Shown in pieces: positions 1-7,910 of a stretch of DNA of 64,000 bases. The notes under the pieces were generated by a model. The model saw only the letters and a program-made list of their open reading frames with translations, was not told the DNA's origin and did not search any database. How positions within the stretch are numbered: position 1 is the stretch's first letter; every line of letters starts with the position of its first letter. Origin of the DNA: WLMZ01 sp038227995 (GTDB taxonomy: Bacteria; Actinomycetota; Acidimicrobiia; Acidimicrobiales; Ilumatobacteraceae); contig JBBRPP010000029.1 of NCBI GenBank assembly GCA_038227995.1, positions 7,072 through 71,071 on the forward strand, in the 5' to 3' direction. The position numbers were made by a program, and so were the translations under genes.

Positions 1-170
1 CCGCCCTGACGCTGCCCGTAGATGCCGTTGTTGAGGCGCATGACGCGGAACACGTCCTCGCCGATCTCGCCGGCGAGGTACTGCGCGATCGCTCGCTCGA
101 AGCGTTCGATGTCGCGGCGTTGCTCTTCGTCGAGGTCTCGTGGTGCTGCGATGACCGGTGTGATTCCCAC
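1..170 (-). CDS. Nitrite/sulfite reductase, N-terminal part (runs off the left edge)
   Basis: Only the first 56 codons are inside the window. The visible protein ends in RVMRLNNGIYGQRQGG, which matches the N-terminal half-domain of siroheme/4Fe-4S nitrite and sulfite reductases (the run leading to QMVR.K in that family). These enzymes carry out the six-electron reduction of nitrite or sulfite in the cytoplasm. The GTG start at 170 is chosen because an AGAGGGGGT ribosome-binding site lies just upstream. The siroheme and cluster ligands lie outside the window, so nitrite and sulfite reductase cannot be told apart. Confidence 0.7.
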   Translation of the reverse strand, partial: MGITPVIAAPRDLDEEQRRDIERFERAIAQYLAGEIGEDVFRVMRLNNGIYGQRQG

Positions 171-337
171 GGGAAACCCCCTCTGGCTGTGGATCTGGGC
201 GAGCTGAGATCGGGCTGGTCGAGCGCAACCTGATCAGGCCCGAATTCGACACCTGGCCGGCTCGATTTGCTACCCAGACGGTCAACAATACAACTCGGTG
301 GGCGACGAGACAACGACGCCGGGCAGTTCGGGCCAGT

Positions 338-595
338 TCAGGGGCCGGGATCCTCGCCGACCTCACGGAGGGCGTCACGCAAAGCGACGCGCAGGCGGCG
401 GACGTGGTCGGGTCCCAGATGCGCGACCAACCCCTCGCCGGGACGTCCGACTTCTTCGAGCGTCAGCACGACGCGCGGCTCGGCATCGTCGTAGTCGTCG
501 CTGATCGCGACAGCCCACGACAGGCGCGCCGCGTCGTCCGCGCCCTCGGGGAGATCAGCCTCGTTGAACGGATAGTCGTCGATCGACCGGCGCAC
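338..595 (-). CDS. Small acidic hypothetical protein
   Basis: 85 residues from a GTG start, acidic in the first two thirds (IDDYPFNEADLPEGADD near the N-terminus) and ending in a basic helix (VRRLRVALRDALREV). I do not recognise a family. It starts 5 nt after the stop of the nitronate monooxygenase gene on the same strand, so the two are probably co-transcribed and translationally coupled. Codon use (G/C in third positions) matches real genes nearby. No signal peptide or membrane segment is visible. Confidence 0.6.
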   Translation of the reverse strand: MRRSIDDYPFNEADLPEGADDAARLSWAVAISDDYDDAEPRVVLTLEEVGRPGEGLVAHLGPDHVRRLRVALRDALREVGEDPGP

Positions 596-600
596 GAACG

Positions 601-1710
601 TCAGCCGCCGAGGCCGGCAGAGAGCCCTTGCACGGTCTCGATGTATTGCTCGACGAGATCGAACATCACGTCGCGGACCGGACGGACGCTGTTCATGCTG
701 CCGACGATCTGGCCCACCGGCACGAACGCGAGGTCCTTGCGATGGCTGCGCGCGATCCGTGCGTTCGCGTCGGCCGTGAGGATGTTCTGCAACGGCATGC
801 CGAGCGGACCTGGGCCAGCGGGATCAGCCCACGCGTCGGTCCACGGTGAACGCAACATCCGCGCCGGCTTGCCCGTGTAGCTCTTCGAGCGGACAGTGTC
901 GCTGGATGTCGCTTCGAGGTAGCGCTCGAGGTGTTCCGGGGCCGAGCTGCTCTCGGTGGTTGCGAGCCAGATCGAGCCGGTCCACGCGCCCTGCGCACCG
1001 AGCGCCATCGCGGCCGCGATCTGGCGGCCGCTGCCGATGCCGCCTGCGGCGAGCACAGGTGTGCCGGGGACCGCCTCGACGACCTCTGGCACGAGCACCA
1101 TCGTCGTCACCTCGCCGGTGTGGCCCCCCGCCTCGTGGCCCTGCGCGACGACGATGTCGACGCCGTTGTTGACGTGACGAATCGCATGCTGTGCCTTGCC
1201 GGCCAACGCAGCCACCTTCACGCCGTGCTCGTGGGCGCGGTCGATGATGTCCTTCGGTGGCGAGCCGAGTGCGTTGGCGATGAGGGAGATGGGATGGCCG
1301 AAGGAGATGTCGACGTGGGCGCGGGCCACGCCCTCGGCCCATCCGAGGACGCCTCCGGCCTGCTCGCCCTGGGGCAACTCGGGGACGTCGAATCGCGCCA
1401 TCAACTCGTCGACGAACCGACGATGCGCGTCGGGGATCATCGCCTGGATCTGGGCCATCAGCTGTGCCGGGTCGGCGCCATCGACGCCGGCAGACGTCGC
1501 CGGCATCACGATGTCGACGCCATAGGGCTTGCCGCCGACATGCTCGTCGATCCAGTTCAGCTCGACCTCGAGTTGATCGGCACTGAAGCCGACCGCACCG
1601 AGCACGCCCATGCCGCCCGCCTTGCTGACCGCGGCCACGACATCGCGACAGTGGCTGAACGCGAAGATGGGGTATTCGATGCCGAGTTGGTCACACAGTT
1701 GGGTGCGCAC
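601..1710 (-). CDS. Nitronate monooxygenase-family FMN enzyme
   Basis: A 369-residue TIM-barrel flavoprotein of the nitronate monooxygenase / 2-nitropropane dioxygenase family, which oxidises alkyl nitronates or related carbanions using FMN and O2. Visible signatures are AQGHEAGGHTG (phosphate-binding loop and catalytic-His region), AAGGIGSGRQIAAAMALGA and GAWTGSIWLATTES. The GTG at 1710 is preferred over an upstream in-frame start at 1752 because AGAGGAGA lies 6 nt upstream and the protein then begins at the family's usual LGIEYPI strand. It is followed by a small acidic gene 5 nt downstream. Substrate is not predictable: many members are orphan acyl-CoA or fatty-acid associated enzymes. Confidence 0.85.
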   Translation of the reverse strand: MRTQLCDQLGIEYPIFAFSHCRDVVAAVSKAGGMGVLGAVGFSADQLEVELNWIDEHVGGKPYGVDIVMPATSAGVDGADPAQLMAQIQAMIPDAHRRFVDELMARFDVPELPQGEQAGGVLGWAEGVARAHVDISFGHPISLIANALGSPPKDIIDRAHEHGVKVAALAGKAQHAIRHVNNGVDIVVAQGHEAGGHTGEVTTMVLVPEVVEAVPGTPVLAAGGIGSGRQIAAAMALGAQGAWTGSIWLATTESSSAPEHLERYLEATSSDTVRSKSYTGKPARMLRSPWTDAWADPAGPGPLGMPLQNILTADANARIARSHRKDLAFVPVGQIVGSMNSVRPVRDVMFDLVEQYIETVQGLSAGLGG

Positions 1711-1867
1711 GGTTGGTCTCCTCTGGGGGTCGAACGGCGGGGGACGCGACACCTCATCGAGGTGCGATGCGTCAGCCGGGTGTATTCAAACATGTCCGTC
1801 GCCGGTGGTCATCTCGGACCGCGGCGAATCGAGTTCCTGGTTCGGAGCGATGTCGTAGGATTCGGCG

Positions 1868-2662
1868 ATGAAGGCTGCCGAGATCGAGGCCGAGTACGAG
1901 TCCAGCGGGTTCGCCTTCCGGCCCGGTCTGCTGTCGGCTGCAGAGGTCGGCGCGCTCGTCGACGAACTCGACCGCGTGCTCGCCGAGGAACCACGCGACG
2001 AACGGTTCATCCTCGAACGCGATGGCATCACGGTACGCACGGTTGCCAACCTGCATCAGCATTCCGAGGTGTACGACCGCCTGGTCCACCATCCGTCGCT
2101 GGTCGATGCCGTCAGGACGCTGCTCGATGACGAGATCTATGTGTTTCAGCTCGGCGTGAACTGCAAGGCCGCTTTCAACGGTGATGCGTGGTACTGGCAT
2201 CAGGACTATCCCGGATATCGCGAGGACGATCACATCCCTCAGCCGCGCATGGTGAATGCTCTGGTCTTTCTCGATGAGGTGACGCACCTGAACGCGCCGA
2301 TGATGGTCGTGCCCGGATCGCACCGTCACGTTGCACCCGTACCGGACGTGACCGACGGCGGCACGTCCTACTCGTTCCGCTATGCCGCGCGCGAGACGAT
2401 CGAGAGCCAGGTGCGCGCAGGGGGAGTGGTCGCCCCGACCGGACCGGCAGGGTCCGTGCTGTTCATGAACGTGAACACCCTGCACGGCTCGACCGCGAAC
2501 ATGTCGCCGTGGCCGCGGCGGATGATCACCGCCACGTTCAACGCGATGTCGAACCGGGCGACCAGCCCGAGTGTGCGACCGCGGCACATCGTCGCCGATG
2601 ATCGCGACGCCATCGCGCTGGTGCCGATGGATGCGTCCTGTCTGCTCGAGTTGAACCGATGA
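1868..2662 (+). CDS. PhyH/EctD-like Fe(II)/2-oxoglutarate dioxygenase
   Basis: 264-residue phytanoyl-CoA dioxygenase-family hydroxylase. The iron ligands are H111 and D113 (in WYWHQDYPGY) and H206 (in NTLHGS), with R217/R218 placed to bind 2-oxoglutarate. MMVVPGSHRH is the usual PGSH motif. Spacing and the HQD.....EDGxPxxRM-like context resemble ectoine/amino-acid hydroxylases more than phytanoyl-CoA enzymes, so a small amino-acid-like substrate is a reasonable inference. A TAGGAT -10 box (1856-1861) lies 6 nt before the ATG, suggesting leaderless transcription. Its stop overlaps the next gene by 4 bp (ATGA), so it is translationally coupled to the alanine-racemase-like gene. Confidence 0.8.
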   Translation: MKAAEIEAEYESSGFAFRPGLLSAAEVGALVDELDRVLAEEPRDERFILERDGITVRTVANLHQHSEVYDRLVHHPSLVDAVRTLLDDEIYVFQLGVNCKAAFNGDAWYWHQDYPGYREDDHIPQPRMVNALVFLDEVTHLNAPMMVVPGSHRHVAPVPDVTDGGTSYSFRYAARETIESQVRAGGVVAPTGPAGSVLFMNVNTLHGSTANMSPWPRRMITATFNAMSNRATSPSVRPRHIVADDRDAIALVPMDASCLLELNR

Positions 2663-3837
2663 TGACCGTCCCGCTCGCAAAGGGTGCCGTCGCGGACGAC
2701 GGCCATGACGCTGCGCGGCCGGTGTGGGCGGAGATCGATCTCGACGCGATCACGCACAACATCGCCCTGATCCGCTCGCGCACTCGGCCAGGCGTCCGAT
2801 TGCTCGTTCCGGTCAAGGCAAATGCCTACGGCCACGGCGTCGTCGAGGTCGGGCGCCATCTCGAACGGCTCGGTGTCGACGGTCTCGCGACCGCGAACGT
2901 CGACGACGCGCTCGCGCTGCGACAAGCCGGCGTGATCCTTCCCATCGTGATCTACGGGGCGCAACTGCCCGGCGGCAACGCCTTCCTGATCGCCAATGGA
3001 TTGACGCCGTCGATCTACGACGCCGCCGGGTTGGAAGCGGTCGCGGCGGTCGCTGCGACAACCGGGTCGGTCGTCGACGTCCACCTCAAGGTCGATGCAG
3101 GCATGGGACGCCTGGGCGTTCGAATCGACGAAGCCGTCGAGTTCGCCCGTCGCATCGTCTCCACTCCAGGTGTCCGCCTCGAAGGGATGTACACGCACAT
3201 CCCGTTCTCCGACGCGGCTGGCGAAGCATGGTCGCGACGTCGCCTCGATGCCTTCATCGCCACGGTCCGGCAGGTCGAGGCCGAGCACGGCATCACGATC
3301 GAGTTCACCCAGGCCGCGGCGAGCTCGGTGATGTCCCGCGATCTCCCCGATGTGCTCAACACGGTGTCTCCCGGCCACCTCACGTTCGGGCTGCATCCGA
3401 TCACCGGCGCACGATCCGAGCACGAGGGTTTCCGCAAGGCGTTGCGAGCCGTGCGAGCTCAGCTCATCCACATTGGTGACCGTCGCCGGGGCGACGATCT
3501 GATGGGTGCCGGCGACGGTGGTGCGGTGGCCGACTCGAGGGTCGGCGTGATCCTGCTCGGCATGGACAACGGCTATCGCCCCGCGCCGGCCGGCAGCAGC
3601 GCTGTGATGCTCTGCCACGGTGTGCGTTGCCCGGTGCTGGGTGTCTCCGCGGAATACACGGTCATCGATGTGACTGCGATCGAGGGCGCGGCTGTCGGCG
3701 ACGTCGTGACCGTGCTCGGCGCCGACGGCGGTGACGAGATCGCGGTCGAGGACGTCGCTGCCCAACTCGGCGCCCCGAGCGGTGCGTACTGGGTGATCGG
3801 GTTGAAGAACGTGCCCTACCGCTGCACGGGCGGTTGA
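2659..3837 (+). CDS. Alanine-racemase-like PLP protein with altered active site
   Basis: 392 residues with the fold-type III layout of alanine racemase. The PLP lysine is clear (K53 in VKANAYGHG) and so is the conserved arginine of KVDAGMGRLG (R151). By hand alignment several other hallmark residues are changed: the RPGI arginine that contacts the PLP ring nitrogen is serine (VSPGH, S237); the catalytic tyrosine of the Y-G-x-T-Y loop falls in LMGAGDGGAVADS, which has no tyrosine; the CMD motif reads SAE (330-332); GYADGYPR reads GMDNGYRP. It therefore probably does not racemise alanine by the usual two-base mechanism; another amino acid or another PLP reaction is likely. It overlaps PhyH by 4 bp and, at its 3' end, the convergent exosortase-like gene by 22 bp. 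Confidence 0.8.
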   Translation: MMTVPLAKGAVADDGHDAARPVWAEIDLDAITHNIALIRSRTRPGVRLLVPVKANAYGHGVVEVGRHLERLGVDGLATANVDDALALRQAGVILPIVIYGAQLPGGNAFLIANGLTPSIYDAAGLEAVAAVAATTGSVVDVHLKVDAGMGRLGVRIDEAVEFARRIVSTPGVRLEGMYTHIPFSDAAGEAWSRRRLDAFIATVRQVEAEHGITIEFTQAAASSVMSRDLPDVLNTVSPGHLTFGLHPITGARSEHEGFRKALRAVRAQLIHIGDRRRGDDLMGAGDGGAVADSRVGVILLGMDNGYRPAPAGSSAVMLCHGVRCPVLGVSAEYTVIDVTAIEGAAVGDVVTVLGADGGDEIAVEDVAAQLGAPSGAYWVIGLKNVPYRCTGG

Positions 3838-4391
3838 GCAGCGACCGCAGATCGGCGCATGTCGAAGCCCGGGAGTCGGGTGACGAAGAGGCCGAGGCTG
3901 GTCAGGACGAACGCGACCGCAAACCACGTCGCGATTCCGTCGTGAAAGGGCTCGATGGCGCCCGGCCCGGATTCGACCCCGACCACGACCGTGGCCCCGA
4001 TGCGGACGAGGTTGCACGTCACCACGATTGCTGCGCCGATGACGAAAGCCCGAAGTCGCTGTCGGCGGTCGCCCGTCGCGACGAGGCCGGCAAACGCGCC
4101 GAAAGCCAACACGATGCCGAGTGACGAGCACAGTGGTCCGATGTCCGCTGAGAACGTGTGACCGGCGCCGGAGACGACCAGGATCTGATCACCCACCCGT
4201 TGCACACCCGCAACGTCCAGCAACCGCAAGACCGCGACGACGACGCCCGCTTCGAGCGCCCGCCATCGATCGATCGCGAGTTCGAAGCAGACCCAGACAC
4301 TGGCGGCAGCGATGACGCATCGGGAGAGCGCGCGGTGAAACCGGTCGGGCCGGAAGCCGTGGGGGGCCGATACGTCGATCGTTGCTGTCAT
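3816..4391 (-). CDS. Exosortase/archaeosortase-family membrane transpeptidase
   Basis: 191-residue multi-pass membrane protein with the three catalytic residues of exosortases in the right order: C88 in GPLCSSLG, R130 in CNLVRI and H150 in EPFHDG, each at the edge of a hydrophobic segment. Exosortases cleave C-terminal sorting signals (short motif, one TM helix, basic tail) of exported proteins and transfer them to an envelope acceptor. It is the short single-domain form, without the extra EpsI-type domain. The ATG at 4391 has GGGAAAGG just upstream. The next gene, divergent and 277 bp away, encodes an exported protein with a TM-plus-RRR C-terminus, so a dedicated enzyme/substrate pair is inferred. 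Confidence 0.75.
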   Translation of the reverse strand: MTATIDVSAPHGFRPDRFHRALSRCVIAAASVWVCFELAIDRWRALEAGVVVAVLRLLDVAGVQRVGDQILVVSGAGHTFSADIGPLCSSLGIVLAFGAFAGLVATGDRRQRLRAFVIGAAIVVTCNLVRIGATVVVGVESGPGAIEPFHDGIATWFAVAFVLTSLGLFVTRLPGFDMRRSAVAAQPPVQR

Positions 4392-4668
4392 CGGCCTTTC
4401 CCGTTCAATGGGGCATGTCAGAGCGCAAAGCTCGGATTCTTCGTCGGCAGCGATGCCTGCGACCTTGAGCAATCTCGAGTGGTGGGCGACTTCGCACGGT
4501 GGGCGCACACGGTCGATGACACCGGCGGTCGCTTGCGGACGCTGCGTTGTGGAAACTTGTCCGCGAGTGCGGAACCTGCCCTCTCGGTGGATTCCGTACC
4601 CATCAACGGGTGAGCGGAAGCGGCGCGGCTCCCGGAGGCGATCGCCCGACGAGACGAGGCAGCCCGGA

Positions 4669-5148
4669 ATGGCCAACACGGAACTGACACGGCGGGCGTT
4701 GTTCGGCGTTGCTGCGGCATCGGTCGGCTCTCTGATGATCGTCGCTGATCCCGCCGCGGCCGCGACCCCGGTCGCCACGTTCGCGCTCGATCCCACGACG
4801 GGCGGGAAATGCGCACCGAATTGCACCTCGTGTTCGGCGTGCATCCACCACGCCGCGAACAAGTTGTTCAAGACATCGGCGGCGGCCGACTCAGGTCGGG
4901 CCCACCCCGGCTGCAACTGCGCGATCATTTCAGGTCAGTCGTTGAGCGCCGGCGTGTTGGCCAAGATCTTCGCAACCGCTGACGCCGCGGATCGACGCAC
5001 CCCGGCGATCGCCGCCCTGCTCAGCGCGGAGGTCGAGCAGCACTCGGTGCCGATGGTGTCGGGCCTCGTTCCGGTCACCGTGCTCGGTGCCGGAGCATGT
5101 GGCATCCTCTGGATCGCGCACCGCCGGCGCGACCTCGCCACGCGCTGA
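4669..5148 (+). CDS. Cys-rich exported protein with C-terminal sorting-like tail
   Basis: 159 residues, no family recognised. It has a twin-arginine-like signal (TRRALFGVAAASVG at 7-20, then a hydrophobic stretch ending PAAAA near 32), a cysteine cluster (C48, C52, C55, C58, then C82 and C84) that could bind metal or an Fe-S centre, and an Ala-rich helical middle. The end is a single hydrophobic helix (about 129-149) preceded by VPMVSGLVP and followed by HRRRDLATR, the layout of exosortase or LPXTG-like sorting tails but without a canonical PEP, LPXTG or PGF motif. It is divergent from the exosortase-like gene. A GGAACC (4571-4576) and CGTA (4595-4598) pair upstream resembles an ECF-sigma promoter, weakly (18-nt spacer). 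The ATG at 4669 is chosen because the signal peptide begins there. Confidence 0.7.
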   Translation: MANTELTRRALFGVAAASVGSLMIVADPAAAATPVATFALDPTTGGKCAPNCTSCSACIHHAANKLFKTSAAADSGRAHPGCNCAIISGQSLSAGVLAKIFATADAADRRTPAIAALLSAEVEQHSVPMVSGLVPVTVLGAGACGILWIAHRRRDLATR

Positions 5149-5264
5149 GGCGAGCCGCTCGATCCGCCGGAATTGTCACGACACCCGCCTTGGCGTTTGC
5201 GGCGTGTAGTTGCAGGTCAGGTGCCATTTGTTGGTCGGGAAATGTCTCATTGCGGGTTGTGGTA

Positions 5265-5278
5265 CGAACGCGGGTTCG
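5265..5278. promoter_or_regulatory. LexA (SOS) box
   Basis: Perfect CGAAC-GCGG-GTTCG palindrome, the CGAAC-N4-GTTCG form recognised by actinobacterial and Bacillus LexA. It sits between TTGTGG (5257-5262) and a TAGGGT -10-like box (5281-5286), about 100 nt before the HNH endonuclease start, where bound LexA would block RNA polymerase. Several mycobacterial 13E12/DUF222 genes are known to be LexA controlled, which fits. Confidence 0.7.
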
Positions 5279-5380
5279 ACTAGGGTTTGGGTTGTTGATC
5301 TTCCCCGATCCACGCTCGGCAGCAGCGGGAATGCTGCCTCGATTCATTGTTTGAGTGTCTCGCAGCGAAGGGGTGAGGTG

Positions 5381-6700
5381 ATGGACGGCAGCGCCGTTTT
5401 CGATATGTCCGTTTTCGACGACCCTGCCGATCTTCGCGTGCCCGGGCTCGACGAATTCCGTTCGCTCTCGGGCTCCGCACGCGATGAACTATTCATGTCG
5501 GTGGAGCGGATGTCGCGCCGGTTGGAAGCCGTCAAGGCGGTGATGCTGGCGGATGTGAAATCATCGCTCGGGTTTCTCGATGATCATCATCACAACTCGC
5601 AGGCCTGGTTCCGGGCGGTCACCAACAACACGCCGGCCGCATCGAAGTCAGCGGTGCAGGTCGCGGACCTGTTGGCTGCGCATTCGTTGTTCGCGGTTGC
5701 GTTCGCGGCTGGTGAGATCGGCCTGCAGCACGTGAAAGCGTTGGCCGCGTTGTATGCGAACGAACGGTGCCGCGACGCGCTGGGACTGGTCGAGCACGAG
5801 CTCCTCGACGCCGCGAAGACGCTCGTCTACCGCGACTTCACCGTGTGTTGTGACCGGTTCAAGGCCCATGCTGATCCGGACGGCACCATGAAAGACCACG
5901 CGCTCGCCCGTGAGAACCGTAAAGCGACGCTGTCGATGGTTGGTGAAGGGTTCATCCTGCGGATCGAGGGTGACGCGTTGACGGGTGAGATCTTGCAGAA
6001 CGTGCTCAACGCGCACGCTGACGCCGAGTACGCGACCGATGTCGCCGAACGCCTCGCGAAATATGGGCCTGATGACGCCAAGAACCATCCGTTGCGACGC
6101 ACGAATGCGCAGCGTCAGTTCGACGCGGTCCAGACGATCTTCGCGAAAGCCGCGGGCACGCGTGAGATCGCCGATCTGGTCCCGATCGTGAACATCATCT
6201 GCACCGAGGCGACACTCGCCGCCGCAGCGCGCGAGTTCTTCGGCACACCATCGGTCCCGGACGGGCATTCGTGGCGTGAACATTTGTGTGAGACGTCGGA
6301 TGGGACACCCGTGTCGCCGTATGACTTGATCGTCGCTGCGCTGCTCGGCAACGTGCGCCGTGTCCTCATCGACTCATGTGGTCGGGTCATCGATCTCGGA
6401 CGGAAGAGTCGGGTGTTCAAGGGTGCAGCGCGTGAAGCCGTCCTGCTCACCGGTGACCGCTGCTCCTGGCCCGGATGCCACATGCGTTGCGGGTCGATTC
6501 AGATCGATCACCTCCAACCATGGGCGCGGGCGGCCGGTTTGACCAAAAGTGTGAACGGTGGGCCGTGTTGCCCGATCCATAACCGGGCCAAACACAACCT
6601 CGGTGTCACCGTCATCCGCGACGAGACCGGCTGGCACCACTACCGACCCGACGGCACCGAAATCGCACCACGACAACAACCACCACCCCAAGCAGCCTGA
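5381..6700 (+). CDS. DUF222/13E12-type HNH endonuclease domain protein
   Basis: 439 residues. The N-terminal two thirds is the helical DUF222 region found in multicopy 13E12-repeat proteins of actinobacteria. The C-terminal HNH nuclease domain shows GDRCSWPGCHMRCGSIQIDH, then a C-x-x-H element (GGPCCPIHNRAKH). The paired C..C and C..H elements would hold a structural metal, and the DH and final N/H residues form the beta-beta-alpha metal site that cuts DNA. The ATG at 5381 is chosen because AAGGGGTGAGG lies just upstream; an in-frame start at 5210 would overlap the promoter and LexA box. A role in DNA-damage response or as a selfish repeat family is inferred from the family. Confidence 0.85.
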   Translation: MDGSAVFDMSVFDDPADLRVPGLDEFRSLSGSARDELFMSVERMSRRLEAVKAVMLADVKSSLGFLDDHHHNSQAWFRAVTNNTPAASKSAVQVADLLAAHSLFAVAFAAGEIGLQHVKALAALYANERCRDALGLVEHELLDAAKTLVYRDFTVCCDRFKAHADPDGTMKDHALARENRKATLSMVGEGFILRIEGDALTGEILQNVLNAHADAEYATDVAERLAKYGPDDAKNHPLRRTNAQRQFDAVQTIFAKAAGTREIADLVPIVNIICTEATLAAAAREFFGTPSVPDGHSWREHLCETSDGTPVSPYDLIVAALLGNVRRVLIDSCGRVIDLGRKSRVFKGAAREAVLLTGDRCSWPGCHMRCGSIQIDHLQPWARAAGLTKSVNGGPCCPIHNRAKHNLGVTVIRDETGWHHYRPDGTEIAPRQQPPPQAA

Positions 6701-6734
6701 CCACCCGCAGCCACATCAGCGGGACAGGTCAGGC
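6695..6734 (+). terminator. Hairpin at the end of the HNH gene
   Basis: GCCTGACC (6695-6702) pairs with GGTCAGGC (6727-6734), with an inner CCCGC/GCGGG stem (6704-6708 and 6719-6723). The stem includes the stop codon of the HNH gene. There is no T-run, so it is a factor-dependent or structural end rather than a classic intrinsic terminator. Confidence 0.5.
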
Positions 6735-6946
6735 ACGCAAGGAACACCCCTGGGCGCAATGCCCGTGATCACTCGGTGGCGACGCCGCTTTGGGCTCGGA
6801 AGCATCCGTGGTGAAACGCCCACTCGCGACGCGCCCAACCTCTCGAAGTCAGTGAGCCGATCCCACCCAGGACCGGCCCCATTGGCGCGCCCCAACCGCG
6901 ACGTCGCGGGCCATCCGCTTCGATCGGGTTCGACGTGACGGAGTAG
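6735..6946. other. Non-coding stretch, nothing recognised
   Basis: Between the HNH terminator and the hairpin before the enoyl-CoA hydratase gene I see no gene with plausible start and codon use, no RNA motif and no transposon end. It presumably holds the promoter of the downstream gene, but no convincing -35/-10 pair stood out. Confidence 0.4.
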
Positions 6947-6992
6947 AGCTGTGGCGGGCATCGGACCGCCTCGGTCCGTGCCGGCCACAGCT
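6947..6992. promoter_or_regulatory. Long hairpin just upstream of the enoyl-CoA hydratase start
   Basis: Arms 6947-6968 and 6972-6992 pair almost completely (AGCTGTGGC against GCCACAGCT outside, CGGACCG against CGGTCCG inside) around a 3-nt loop. The right arm ends 25 nt before the ATG at 7018. It could be an attenuator, an mRNA-stabilising 5' structure or a large operator; no T-run follows. Confidence 0.5.
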
Positions 6993-7017
6993 GTGGCCGC
7001 GATCGAATGGAGTCTCC

Positions 7018-7866
7018 ATGACCGAATCAGTGGTGTTGATCGACGAGCCGGCCGAGGGTGTTCGCCGGGTCACGCTCAATCGGCCGGAGAAGCGCAACGC
7101 GCTGAACCACGCGCTGCGCGGTCAGCTGCTGGCTGCGCTGGAGGAAGCCGACGGTGATCCCGCTGTCAAGGTGACGATCGTGCGCGGCGCGGGGAAATGC
7201 TTTTCCGCGGGGTATGACCTCGGTGGCGGCAACGTCGGGCAGGATCTGCCGTTCTACACGTCGGGCGGCGTCGGCCAGTGGCCCCGCCACGTCACATCGG
7301 GATGGATGGGAATCTGGGATCTCGCCAAGCCCGTGATCGCCCAGGTCCACGGATTCTGCCTGGCTGGTGGCAGCGAGCTGGCCACCGGATGCGACCTCGT
7401 GTACGTCGCCGAGGACGCGCAGATCGGGTATCCGGCGGTGCGGTTCGGTGTGGCCGACATGCACTTCCACCCGTGGACCCTGGGTATGCGAACCGCGATG
7501 GAGATGATGTTGACGGGCGACCCGATCACCGGCATCCAGGCCGCAGAGGGTGGCTGGGCGAACAAGGCGTTTCCCGCAGCTGAGCTCGACGATCGCGTCG
7601 TCGCGATCGCGTCTCGAATCGCGATGGTGCCGTCACAACTGGCGCAACTCAACAAGCGGGTCGTTCACCGCCAGATGGAAGTGATGGGCATCCGGACCGG
7701 CATTCGGATCGGCACCGAACTGTGCGCGCTTGGCACGTTGCAGCCGGCGATGGACGAGTTCATGGCGGCGGTCCAACGCGACGGTCTGACAGGCGCATTG
7801 CAGCAACGCGACAGCGCGTTCGGCGATTACCGCACGCTCGACGATGCCGAGCCAACGCCCGGCTGA
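7018..7866 (+). CDS. Enoyl-CoA hydratase/isomerase family protein
   Basis: 282-residue crotonase. The N-terminal strand (VTLNRPEKRNALN), the first oxyanion-hole loop (CFSAGYDL) and the second (GFCLAGGSELATGCD, carrying the first catalytic Glu) are clear. The usual second Glu in the PE..LG motif is replaced (IGYPAVRFGV), so simple hydratase activity is uncertain; isomerase, hydrolase or decarboxylase chemistry is possible in this fold. GGAG lies 5 nt before the ATG. It stands alone between a long hairpin and a strong bidirectional terminator. The substrate would be an acyl-CoA in fatty-acid, steroid or aromatic degradation. Confidence 0.85.
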   Translation: MTESVVLIDEPAEGVRRVTLNRPEKRNALNHALRGQLLAALEEADGDPAVKVTIVRGAGKCFSAGYDLGGGNVGQDLPFYTSGGVGQWPRHVTSGWMGIWDLAKPVIAQVHGFCLAGGSELATGCDLVYVAEDAQIGYPAVRFGVADMHFHPWTLGMRTAMEMMLTGDPITGIQAAEGGWANKAFPAAELDDRVVAIASRIAMVPSQLAQLNKRVVHRQMEVMGIRTGIRIGTELCALGTLQPAMDEFMAAVQRDGLTGALQQRDSAFGDYRTLDDAEPTPG

Positions 7867-7874
7867 TCTCCGAC

Positions 7875-7900
7875 GGCGGGGCCGGACTCACGGCCCCGCC
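7875..7900. terminator. Bidirectional terminator hairpin
   Basis: GGCGGGGCCG (7875-7884) pairs perfectly with CGGCCCCGCC (7891-7900) around a 6-nt loop, lying between the convergent ends of the enoyl-CoA hydratase gene (7866) and the zinc-ribbon protein gene (7911). Confidence 0.75.
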
Positions 7901-7910
7901 GACCGCAACC

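Noticed and set aside
931..2130. 399-codon plus-strand frame
   Set aside because: Antisense to the nitronate monooxygenase with its intact FMN motifs, and it runs through the PhyH start.
2380..4131. Long open frame on the minus strand (583 codons) across the racemase-like gene
   Set aside because: It is antisense to two well-supported genes and encodes Arg/His/Asp-rich sequence typical of GC-rich reverse frames; no start signal or domain.
5210..5380. Upstream in-frame start of the HNH gene
   Set aside because: It would include the promoter and LexA box; the ATG at 5381 has a strong ribosome-binding site.
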